Assembly (NCBI GenBank): GCA_027578815.1
Contig: JANBTH010000361.1
Location: 1 to 19,279 of the forward strand
DNA: 19,279 nucleotides
DNA from: Coemansia sp. RSA 1804
Taxonomy: Eukaryota > Kickxellomycota > Kickxellomycetes > Kickxellales > Kickxellaceae
Direction: 5' to 3'
Shown: piece by piece, positions 8,477-17,977 of the stretch
How positions within the stretch are numbered: position 1 is the stretch's first letter
How the letters are laid out: every line of letters begins with the position of its first letter
Translations under genes and position numbers: made by a program
The notes under the pieces: generated by a model
Database searches by the model: none
The model's input: only the letters and a program-made list of their open reading frames with translations
What the model was told of the DNA's origin: nothing

Positions 8477-11400
8477 CTAACACTTTTTATCACACTCACA
8501 CTCGCATCCTGGAATCGGACACTTTTTGTGGGTCGCAAACCAGTCCTCCAGATGCGATACATGCCCGCCATGGCCGCATGTCTGGCACCACGAAAACCAT
8601 TGCGAAAACTCACTGTCCGCTGCGGCCGCACCAGCTCCCGCAGTCACGTCCTCTGGATTCGATGGCTGCACGGCTGGAGTCCCAAGCGTCATGCGGCAGA
8701 TAATGCAGCGAGGCAGGCGGTTGGAGCATCTTGGGCAATGCGTATATAAAAGTCGCGTCTGTGCGCTGTGTGCGTCCTTGCGCCAGGGCTCCACTCCCAT
8801 TGCAGCGTTGCCTGTGGCAGACACGCCATGCTGACCGATCACCGACTGCGTTGTCTTTGACGAATACAAGGCCCGTCCATCAGCTGCAATAATCTTCGTG
8901 CTTGTTTGCCCAGGAGACCCGCCAGTCCCGCCAGCCATCTGCCCTAGTCCGACAGACGCAATGCCAGCACCAAGCCCATCATCGCCCAACCCATCAACAT
9001 ACATCGCATTGCTCACTACATGTGTGCTTCTCAGCTTGTTCACATCGTAGCCCAGCGCCTGATGGCAGAACGTGCACCGTGTGTCTGCCGCCTTTGTCGT
9101 CAGTGCCTCAACCGCCTTTGACAAGCGGGGTATTCCCTTGGCTTCGCGATTGTTGCCCAGCGCAATGTCAAACAGCGACCGTGTGGTGAACATCCGCCAT
9201 CTGTTGAGAAGACACCTGTATGCGTAGATCCAACCCTCATACTGCTCGCTCTGACCTGGATCTTGTTCTGGGTCGAACATCGACACAAGCGCTGCTGTTT
9301 GAACGTCTGCTGTGTTGTCTACAAATCGCCCAAGCACATGGCGCCCGTTGCCGGTGATCCCCGTGATTATTATCCCGTCGATATCGCCATTGATCACTGC
9401 TGTCCGACCAGCCGCAACAATAAACCGCATCAGGGCCTCGTCGCTCATGTAGCGCAAAGCCAGCGCAAGCCTGTAGCTAAGAGGTAGTCCACTCATGCTC
9501 TGGATTACCTGGTCCCAGTCTCCAGTTACTAGGTAAGTGAATATCATCTGCAGATACGGGCAGAAAAACATGTCCTTTGGCACCGATGACTTGTCGTTCG
9601 CATCTCCACCCGCAAGGTTGTTATTCGCATTCAGCTGCGCCTTGAGCATGAACGACAAGAGCTTTTGGTCCTGAGAATTGCTTCGTTCAAGAGATTGGAG
9701 ACAACGCTGCTGGTCGCCGTATATAAAAGCTACTCCAGCAGCAATCGAAAATTTCTTCACTGCCTCGAGCGCATAGATATGCTGACCACGGATGCTTCCT
9801 TCAAGCCCCCATCCACAGTACAACAGAGCTAGTCTCCGCTGAGCATTAAGCTTTGATTTTGGCTGAATTGCTGGTGCAGGGCACGTTTTCTTTTGTCGTT
9901 GCTGTCTTTGATAGCCTTGCTGCAATTCTAGGAGCGCCTGCTGGCTTTGCTTTTCCAAATACCTCATGTGCTTTCTGCTAAGGTTCATGATGGTATATGT
10001 TCCGTAAAAGCTTGCATCAACGCCAGCAGAAATGTGGTACTCGCCGCTGTGCCGTCTGATTTCCCCATCTCGCACCCATTGCCACATGTCTCGGGTCTTT
10101 TGTTCGTGACCAACAATATACGTGTTTTTTTCAGCACTTGATCCGTAGCCACGAACAACACGCCGACGCATCTGAGAAAGGATATCCCCACCAAGAACGC
10201 CCTCCACATGCTCATCACCTTCAGCCCTGCCATCCAACATCGGGTTAAACTGAACCTTGATATCTTCTATATATCCATTCATCGGCGGTGATGTCGAGTT
10301 TTTAATGTTACTGTTGTTGGCATTATTTCCAGCAGAAAGCCCCAAGCTCATTGCCTTGATTCGCTCTCCCAATTGCGCTACGTTGGCGTCTGAGCTGCTT
10401 GCCGCTTGATGTATGGCTGCTTGCTGACGACGGGCAAGCAGTCCATTATTGGAACCTTGCTGCTGCTGAGGCTGAATGGTAGTCCCGGTGCTTGCCATAT
10501 TAAAAGCCGAGGCATGTGTGTTAAGACCAACACTGGCGTCCAATATGCCAGGCGTGGCCGTAGCCACTGATACTACACCTCCGTTTGTCGCCGTGTTGCT
10601 CATGTTTGTGCTACTAGCGGTGCTTTGTCGTCCATGCTTGTCCAGTATAAGCTCTCGGAACTCAGGCGTCTGTATATGCAGCTCCTCCATCTCGATATCA
10701 GTCCTTGGATCTGAGCCAAAAAGCTTGCTCCAGTTGTTTGAGATCGCAACATCGCCACGGCTGCTAAAGTCAGCCACGAGTTTCATGGGCAAAGCACTGC
10801 CGCTAAGAACGCCAGTATCGCTGCAAGTGATTATCTGCTGGTGTGAAAGAGTCTTGCATGATATTGTAGGTGGAACCCAAAGGAAAGTACTGCTTGGCTC
10901 TATTCCGTTTTCAGAGGGCATTGCAGCGTGTGTGTGATCCATCCATGCGTGGACATTACGTGGCTCGCCATCGGAGACTGCTGCTGAGCGGTATTCATCG
11001 TAGTGGTCCTTCATTCGTGCATCTTCCAGAAACATGGTCGTGTTGAGCGCATCTGCCTCCAATATTTGTCCATTGGTGAACTCGCTGATGGAATATATAT
11101 CCAGGATGTTCGAGTTCGCTGCTAGAGCCGCGATTGTGCCACTTCTACGAGGAGAGTATGCAACCTGTACTATCGACGTATCCTTACCCAAGGTAAACGA
11201 ATATAAGGCTCGCGAGGCACAACGGATATCCCACATGTTTACAAGCCCCTGTCGATCATGTGCCATGTATCTGTAGCTGTTGAAGGGGTCAAATTGCAAA
11301 TCATACACGGTTCCTGGCGTTGGATACCCCGATCCATTAGCGTTGGGCATAGGGACATATAGGACTGTTTCGCCCGCGTATCGCATGCGAAGATCATACC

Positions 11401-12291
11401 ACCGAATAGAGCTGCGATTCTTCTTCGAGGCCACAAGTATATCGTCAACAGAGTTGGGAACCCAACTTAGTGACGTTACTCCGGAGCTGCTATGCATTGG
11501 TCCATACTCGCCATCGCGTTCATTGACAGCAATGTTTGACGATCGAGCAGAGCTAGGGCGGCTTGTAACCGGATTGCCGATTGTCGTATTCGTATCTACA
11601 GCATCAACCGTGGCTAAAGGCACAGTCTGCTGCTGAATATCAGCGTTTTCGCTGTACACGGACCACGGTGTTGATCGTGTACCAAGCAGCTGCCGCACAT
11701 CAGTACTCCGTGTGATATCGTATATATGTAGGCTAGGCATTCCTTCTCCATAATCGAACCCGCAAGCAAGAAGATCTGTGTGGATTGGATTGAATGCCAG
11801 CTGGCTGCATGCACGCTCTGATTCGTTATATACATTGACTCCAGTCGGCGTAAACCCAACATCGGCGTCACCAGATGGACCCCCCGATGGATAAAGCTGT
11901 AAGCTGACTTCGCCCATCGCATTTCCAACTGCCATAACGCTGGACTGATCCAGCATACATGGGTATGCTGTCAATGACGTGACTGCGTGGTTCGTTGGTC
12001 TGAAGTTTACCAATTCAAAGGCTGTAGACAAGTTGCTTTCCTACTCTGGCAGAAAGAAGAGGAATGTGAAGATATTTGTTCTCATTAGCCATTGTGCTTT
12101 TTCATGCTATTGAGCCAGCTCAAAGAAAGAGAGAAGTGCTAGCTATACGCAATATCAATAACCCAGGTGCGGAAACTTACATGAGCTGGCGGCATACGGT
12201 ACATGCGAAGTCCCGCTTTATTTCCTACGACAAGCCGACATCTATCCTCAGGCTGCATCCAGCACATCACAGCTGCTCTCTGTACAGCCAT
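8477..12291 (-). CDS. SEA4: GATOR2/SEA complex subunit Mio/SEA4 (two exons)
   Basis: Proposed CDS: exon 1 12291-12181, intron 12180-12041, exon 2 12040-8477 (TAG stop); 1224 residues. The large ORF alone has no ATG at its 5' end: it opens at TTG 12031 behind an in-frame TAG. Exon 1 (37 residues, ATG with A at -3 and G at +4) supplies the missing first propeller strand, including WMQPEDRCRLVVGN, which matches the start of Mio. Residues to about 470 form the WD40 propeller, followed by a Ser/Asn/Gln-rich linker (about 508-620), an alpha-solenoid, and a C-terminal Cys/His zinc module: CTFC (1026-1029), CPRC...CIIC (about 1139-1152) and WCQTCGHGGHVSH to the final CECEC (1188-1224). Mio/Sea4 is a GATOR2 (SEACAT) core subunit at the vacuole or lysosome that activates TORC1 by opposing GATOR1. 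Human MIOS is 875 residues and yeast Sea4 about 1040; the extra length is mostly linker. Confidence 0.93.
12041..12180 (-). other. SEA4: Intron 1 of SEA4
   Basis: The donor GTAAGT is a perfect consensus. A branch-like GGCTAATGA lies at about 12090-12082, followed by a pyrimidine-rich run. The acceptor TAG at 12043-12041 joins phase 0 to phase 0, so the in-frame TAG that blocks the ORF becomes the splice acceptor. A CCAG ending at 12046 is stronger in context but would shift the frame. An alternative is donor GTATGC at 12197 with acceptor CTACAG ending at 12022, also in frame but with a weaker donor. Confidence 0.72.
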
Positions 12292-14217
12292 CGTGCGAGC
12301 TGGGGTTTCTTTGCTGGAGGCTGTAGTAGCTGCTTCTAAAACCGCTGTAATGTCTTTGGTGTGTGTTTGTATCCGGGCGTTGAGGAGCAGGTTGAATTGG
12401 TATGATAATAAAAAGAGAGAGATTTAAGCTGGAAATAGATTAGCCAACGGCGATTTTCAAAAGAAGAAAGGATAGAATAATTGGAGCGAATGAAAGAAAT
12501 AGCAAATTAAAGGGGAAAAGAGTAAGAAAGTAGGCTTCGCAACGAAAAAGGCAAGGGCATAACAACACTGGCAGTAAGTAAATTGAATTATTCCGTTTGC
12601 GTTTTCAGATACAGCCCACAGGAGCAGGACAATCGCATTACATCTTTTTCAAACAATGTCCTGTTATGAAGCGTCTAGCGTGCATGGCAACAAGTCGATA
12701 AAAGTATATGCAGATCGTGTCTGTTGAGAAAACAGCACACGCGTAAACATGCAAACCCTGGTTCGACAGTGCTAACAAAAGTAATCCAAGATATATTGTA
12801 TCTGAACGATGCGTTTGGATTGCAGCCGCGGCAATTGTTATGTGCACTAGAATGAAATAAAGTAACAAAACTTGCATGGGCATCCAGGTGGCACTAATGC
12901 TACTATTATATGCTTGGAATCGGTTAAACAAATATACAAGGCTATACAAGCTATGCGCAATGTATGACGTCTCTTTGTTTTCATACAGTCTTAAACTGCT
13001 TTATCTTTTTAATGCAAACCGTAAATACACTTACGCAGCATACTATTTGGATAAGAACATTTGGCGTCGGAAGCCGAATTTGGGAGTGTACTGTCATTGT
13101 TCTTTTTTCCAGCCAGCCGCCAGGAAATGTAAGCAGATTGGAGCAGCCAACTCATGATTTCAAATATCTGGCTAACTAAGAAAAATATTTCGTGAAAAAG
13201 GGTCAACAGCGCACAAGGGACGATGGAATAAAATTATTATATTACATTATAAAATGCTGCAACTGCAGCACAGCAGGGATAACCCTGAATTTTAAAGAAA
13301 AAACCCCCCAGTAGAACATCTATGAATAAAATTGCAACAAGCCTCAGAAATTAGAATTACAAGGGCGTGATGCTTTAAAAATACATATGCATGTAAAGTA
13401 TGAACAGAATTGATAGCAATAACATTGTAAAAATAAAAAATATGAATACATCTGCATACATATTTGAATTGGCATTGTTATTTCGTGTTTTTTTCACAAG
13501 CCTGGCTTTTGGTCATGAGATTAGATGGGAGAAATGATGATGTATAAAAGTGGGAATGCTGCGTTTCTGTTCTTCATCCATCACACACTACTTTACATGC
13601 ATCCATCATATTGGCGATGCAGAGGATGAAAGAAGCCGTGGTCGCTGAACACGGTTTTTGGCCCCCTTATATCCTGTAATTGGAAAACTGGACTGAAAAC
13701 GGAACACGGGAACATTTTGTCATTGCTGTCGCTACTTTGCCACCGAAAAGATATGGCTAATTATACAAAAGTAATAAAAACTGCGCCGCTATTGTATTAT
13801 TTGCTTCTTGGCTTGGCAAGGTTTATCAAAGGTGTTCCGTGTTAACATCTAGGCAATGTAGTTGGTAAAATATTTACGTTTGCTGAAACGGATTCTTGCA
13901 CTGATCTAGGAAAGGTGATATTGTTCGTTGGCAAATAAGCAGCTGAAATGCAGCGCCGAAAGCGATTGGGAATATTGAAATTTGCAAATTGGCAAAAGTT
14001 TAAAGCCCTAAACTCCTTGCTCCATGCAGATTTTCCTCTTTCGAATATAAAATGAACTTTTTTCCAAACGCAAGCATTTTCACAAACTATAGCACACAAC
14101 AAGGGATCATGTGATTGCAATCCGTCCCACACTTGCCTTTATATGCTGCCTTTGGGCAGAACAGGTACAAAATGCAGATCCTTCAACCCGGCCATAGCCA
14201 CGATTTCGGATCTGGTC
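12292..14217. other. Intergenic region upstream of SEA4
   Basis: No protein gene seen. The proximal part (12400-12540) is purine-rich on plus, so pyrimidine-rich in the SEA4 sense direction. Most of the rest (12600-14140) is AT-rich with short low-complexity frames. It contains the structured-RNA candidate at 13570-13659, listed separately. Confidence 0.55.
13543..13659 (+). ncRNA. Candidate short structured RNA with upstream TATA and T5 end
   Basis: TATAAAAG lies at 13543-13550. Twenty nucleotides further, 13570-13579 pairs with 13624-13634 in 10 base pairs with one bulged A, enclosing a 6-bp stem TGCATC/GATGCA (13598-13603 with 13616-13621). A further hairpin, CCGTG/CACGG (13636-13640 with 13650-13654), runs into five Ts at 13655-13659. 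TATA box, compact folding and T-run together resemble a Pol III type 3 gene. I do not recognise the RNA: it lacks the U6 ACAGAGA box. It could be coincidence in AT-rich DNA. Confidence 0.25.
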
Positions 14218-14353
14218 ATCAAACTGGCGCTGTGTCTCTCCTATAACTTCACGAACAAATATCTCGCCTTTTACTAGATATTTCCGTGGGCGGGACACGC
14301 TTTAAGGCGTCTATTACAATTTTTGGAAACCCACCACACACAAATTTGTGTGT
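14218..14353 (+). ncRNA. U5: U5 spliceosomal snRNA (ends approximate)
   Basis: The diagnostic U5 loop I is present exactly: an 8-bp perfect stem AAATATCT (14257-14264) with AGATATTT (14276-14283) closes the 11-nt loop CGCCTTTTACT (14265-14275). The same loop, the following TTTCCGTGG (14281-14289) and the stem length match human U5. Below it, GTGTCTC (14232-14238) pairs with GGGACAC (14292-14298, one G-U), forming the lower part of stem I with an internal loop between. An Sm-binding site AATTTTTGG is at 14318-14326, then a 3' terminal hairpin, a perfect 18-nt palindrome at 14336-14353. Order and spacing (stem-loop I, Sm site, 3' hairpin) are those of every U5. U5 holds the exon ends during splicing as part of U5 and tri-snRNPs, and binds Prp8. 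The 5' end is uncertain by some tens of bases; I assume an A near 14218. It lies alone between SEA4 and LARP1, in the LARP1 direction. Confidence 0.93.
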
Positions 14354-15566
14354 TTTTACCACCCAAAAACCACCTTGGCTTTGCAGTAGCGTTGTCCTTT
14401 GTGGTTATTTGTCTTCTTAATGAAGCAGACTCAGCCAGCGGCACTTGCATCTGGTCCATTTATCTATTAAAACATAAGCATAGAATGGTTTTAGCTTTTT
14501 TTTGCTGAAGCTGAAAGAATGTGGCTACAAAGTGGTTCCTCTACAAATTCTGCAGCAAAAATCTAAGCGTTCTAATATTCAGCTATACTTTAAGAATGGA
14601 AAAAATAATTATTGGCTGATTCACATCAATCTCCGCAATGCTGTGGCTCGTTCCTTGAATTAACCTGGACCATGAGCTGGTCAGATGTGTCTGTGACGAT
14701 ATTAGCCTCGTGTTCTAGACCAGGTCTGTCTTAACTTGCTTTACCAGCCCCAAGAAATATTGAAAGAGTTCTGAATGAATCACAAACTGCTCGTTTCTCA
14801 GACATGATCTTGCTTACTCCTTTACTTGCTTTCTTTTCGCACAACAGTACAGAGCAGCGCATTTGATTGCAATGTAGGGAAAATCAGGTTGCTCTGGCCG
14901 TGTGATGCTAGTGGAATTGGTCGCCATCTACTGCCACGGCTGTATGACAAGCAGTAGCACATCTACCAAAGCAACATGAAAGAAACGCGGAGAAATAAAT
15001 AACGAAAGCTCGTCTTGTTTGCCTGCAGAGAAGGCCGGCTGTGTTCACTCATCTCCTCATAATATGTGTTGTTAACAAAAACCGTCTTGTCTAAAGCATT
15101 CGTTGTCCACTCTCATTATATGTACTCTAAACAGCTTTTACAATAGACATCATATATCACATCTGCTACTGCATATTATCACCATTATCACTCTCTCTCT
15201 ATCATCATCAGCATCATCTATGTCAGACATTTCTGTGACCCGGCTGTGTATATGTGCAATTGCAATTTACAGCCAACAGTTTTTCACATACAAACAAGGC
15301 AGCAAAGGGCCAATTCAAAACCAGAATGCAAATCACCATTATATGGACGGAAACTTCAAGAAAGCATCTACATCTTTCCTCACAAAGCATGCACCACACC
15401 TTCAGAGTGTGGGTTTTTTATAAAGATGCCTAATTGCGTCTATATGCTTGCTTTATGTCCGTAGCACTGGAACCAGACAGAATACACGTTGGTTCTATTT
15501 CCAGAATAGAGCAAGCGGGGAAATGAGAGGGAGAAAGGTAGTGAGCAAGCAGCATCCCTAGACAAA

Positions 15567-15586
15567 CAAAGCAAAGCAAAGCAAAG
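15567..15586. repeat. Four tandem copies of CAAAG
   Basis: Perfect 5-bp unit repeated four times, about 550 bp upstream of the LARP1-like start. Seen directly; no function assigned. Confidence 0.85.
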
Positions 15587-16050
15587 CACTGGCGTCGTGC
15601 GGCCTGCTTAAAGTGAAAAGCATTTGACTTTTCAGGCTCCTGATCTCTTCTCTCTTTCTCTCTTTGTGTGGAGAGAGGTGTGTCCGAGGGCTTGCCGCTA
15701 GCCTTTTTCTCCCCCGCCCCAATTTCCGCCTCGCTGTCCAGGTTTGCTGCTGGCAAAGTCATCCCTTCTTTTATCCTGCCCAATGTGAAAAAATTTACAC
15801 ACCTATCTGTTCAGACTTTTGTCTCTATTCGGAAGCTTTTCGATTTTTCTCTTCCTCTCTTTTCCTTTACTGAATCACCCTTCATTCGCACTTTTTTCTT
15901 ACAACTCTGCTTGCTTTTTCCTTTCTTGGAGCTTTTTCTCTACTTATTGGCACCGCAATAGCTAGCTACACTGGCCAAATAATATAGTATTTGGACACAC
16001 TGTCTTCTTTCAACATTGCCGGCACTTGGTTCGCAGCTCTTCGATATCGC

Positions 16051-16056
16051 TATATA
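16051..16056 (+). promoter_or_regulatory. TATA box candidate of the LARP1-like gene
   Basis: TATATA lies 86 nt upstream of the ATG, within CGCTATATAGGG. About 40 nt downstream is a C/T-only run (16091-16104), where transcription could begin. Use is inferred from position. Confidence 0.45.
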
Positions 16057-16141
16057 GGGAGTTTGTCTTGGCGGTGGCTTTTTGCTTAATTTCCCTCTCT
16101 CTTCAGATACAAATAGCCCACACGCTTTTGCGGAAACCAAA

Positions 16142-17940
16142 ATGGCTCCTACTACGTCCGTCTCTGAGAACATGGGCGGCTCCTCAGCGCCAGTTGCTGC
16201 TACTACCATGGCTGCCATTGTTGCCGCCACCAACTCTGCTCCTGAAAAGACAGCTGGCGCGGCACAGGCACCAGGCAGCACCACTGCTTCTTCTGGAGGC
16301 AGCAGTAATAGCAGCAACGGCGCCAGTGGCTCTGCTGCGGCCACGGTGACAGCAGAAAATGCGAATCCAGCGAAAGTAGCGGCTGCTGTGGCCAAACCCG
16401 CGGCCGTAGCTAGCGCATGGGGAGTTCCAGGCCAAATCACCAGTGCAAAAAAGTGTAAGTACCCTTCCTCGTTCACAGATCATCTTGTCTTTTTTATTTC
16501 TCGCTTAGAGCTCTCCATTCTATTCAAGTGCTGGCAGGGGGGAACTCACTTGGGTGCCTTGTGCTCTCGATAGGCGCGTTGTTTCTGCTAGGAAAAGCGG
16601 TTCCTGTCGTTTGAGGCGGATCAGTGTGGAAAATACTTTGAGCTGCCACAAAATTTTCCATCCAATCGTACGAAACGGAAAAAAACTTTTCTTGTTCATT
16701 GTCCAGCGTGACTGGTTCGTTTTTCCCCTTCAGCTGCTCCTTGCACCGCATAAACAGGGGCCCCCTTCGCCTCTGCAGTATAGGGCTGTTTTTGTTGATT
16801 GCTGATCCTAATCTTTTTGCATCTGTGAGAAGATGCAAGACAAGTAATCCTGTGCCTGTTATATGTTATCATGATCTTTGAAGGGTAAACTAATTCTAAA
16901 GCCATGTCTGGGTTTCAGCTGTATATGTTTTATTTTACTAAAATGTAGCGGTTGTCGTGCAGGATCCTGAAAGCTGGCCTGATCCAGCAACAGCTGCATC
17001 TGAGCCTATCGCTTCCCAACGGAATACCCAGGCACAAACGCAGACTCAACAGCCTACGCAGCAGCCACAGCCTGCGCCAAAGAAGCAAGGGAAAAAGGGC
17101 AAGGACAAGTGGGTCCCACTTGAAACCGAAATCAACTACACCAAGCCTAAGGGTGCGCTGCAGTCCGCGGCTGGCCCTCAGAGACAGCAAAGACAACAGC
17201 AGCAAAAGAATCAGCACGCACAAAAGCCTCAGCAAAAACAACAATATCATCAACAGAATGGCAACGCCAATAAGAGTGCTGCTGGCGCTCCAGTGGCAAG
17301 GGCCCTGGAAAATGGCAACGATGCTGACAGCCCAAAGCCAGGAGCAGCAGCAAAGAAGCCGCTGGCAGCCGGAGATGCACAGAATGCCCCGAGGCAGCAG
17401 CAGGAGCGGAGTGAGCAGCAAGATCAGCAGAACCAGGGCCAGGGCGAGACTGGAAGCCGTGGCACCAACCAGCACGGGCGGAGTCAGCGGCAAGGCATCC
17501 GTGGGCGCGGGCGTGGCAACTCGCAGAACGCAGCCTACGGGCGGCGTGGTGGCCACCGCATTGCAGGACATGCACCAAGCCACTACCAGGGCAAAGGAAA
17601 TGTACAGCCAGGATTTCATACGTCGGTGTCGCTGCCGCAGCCTGTTGCTGGCGACGAAGAGTCAATGAAAAGCTTTGTTCAGGCACAGGTCGAGTACTAC
17701 TTTAGCGTTGACAACCTGTGCAAAGATATATTCTTCCGAACGCAAATGGATTCGAACGGATATGTGCCGCTGTCGCTCGTTGCTGGGTTTAATCGCATAA
17801 AGACGGTGACTACCGATTTGGATCTAATTCGCGAAGTGATGGATTCCTCTGAGAAGGTGGAGCTGAACGAGTCTGGAAATCTTGTGCGCAAACACGGTGA
17901 CTGGGCAACATGGCTGTTCCCAACACCAGAGTTTGTCCTC

Positions 17941-17977
<37 letters not shown>

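Larger units (their letters stand above)
14354..16141. other. Intergenic region and promoter upstream of LARP1-like gene
   Basis: No credible protein gene or recognised RNA gene seen. The distal part is AT-rich. From 15640 to 15960 the plus strand is strongly pyrimidine-rich (CT runs), and four tandem CAAAG copies lie at 15567-15586. The proximal part carries TATATA (16051-16056) and a pyrimidine tract ending in CAG (16091-16106). Confidence 0.55.

Noticed and set aside
12029..12031. TTG as start of the SEA4 protein
   Set aside because: Not a normal nuclear start; an in-frame TAG lies just upstream and a first exon with an ATG and donor restores the family N-terminus.
12755..12775. GGTTCGA resembling a tRNA B box
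   Set aside because: No closing T-stem, no A box and no cloverleaf around it.
12876..13157. 93-codon plus-strand frame
   Set aside because: AT-rich frame with no recognisable domain; overlapped by other random frames.
13534..13648. C/D box snoRNA (ATGATGA at 13534, CTGA at 13645)
   Set aside because: No terminal stem flanks the two boxes, and no convincing C' or D' box lies between them.
13600..13650. Divergent U6 snRNA
   Set aside because: The ACAGAGA box and the catalytic AGC region, invariant in U6, are missing.
14006..14013. CCCTAAAC as a telomerase RNA template
   Set aside because: A single 8-nt match in AT-rich DNA, with no pseudoknot or other support and unknown telomere repeat.
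14107..14298. 63-codon minus-strand frame that looks protein-like
   Set aside because: It is antisense to the U5 snRNA, whose conserved structure explains the sequence.
14670..14684. 14-bp direct repeat GCTGGTCAGATGTG shared with about 8414-8427
   Set aside because: About one such 14-mer pair is expected by chance in a window of this size; the flanks do not match.
16082..16141. In-frame extension of LARP1 exon 1 upstream of 16142
   Set aside because: It has no ATG and consists of the pyrimidine tract and leader sequence.
16957..16959. GTG as start of the La-motif protein
   Set aside because: It lies at an intron acceptor region; exon 1 with a proper ATG is at 16142.
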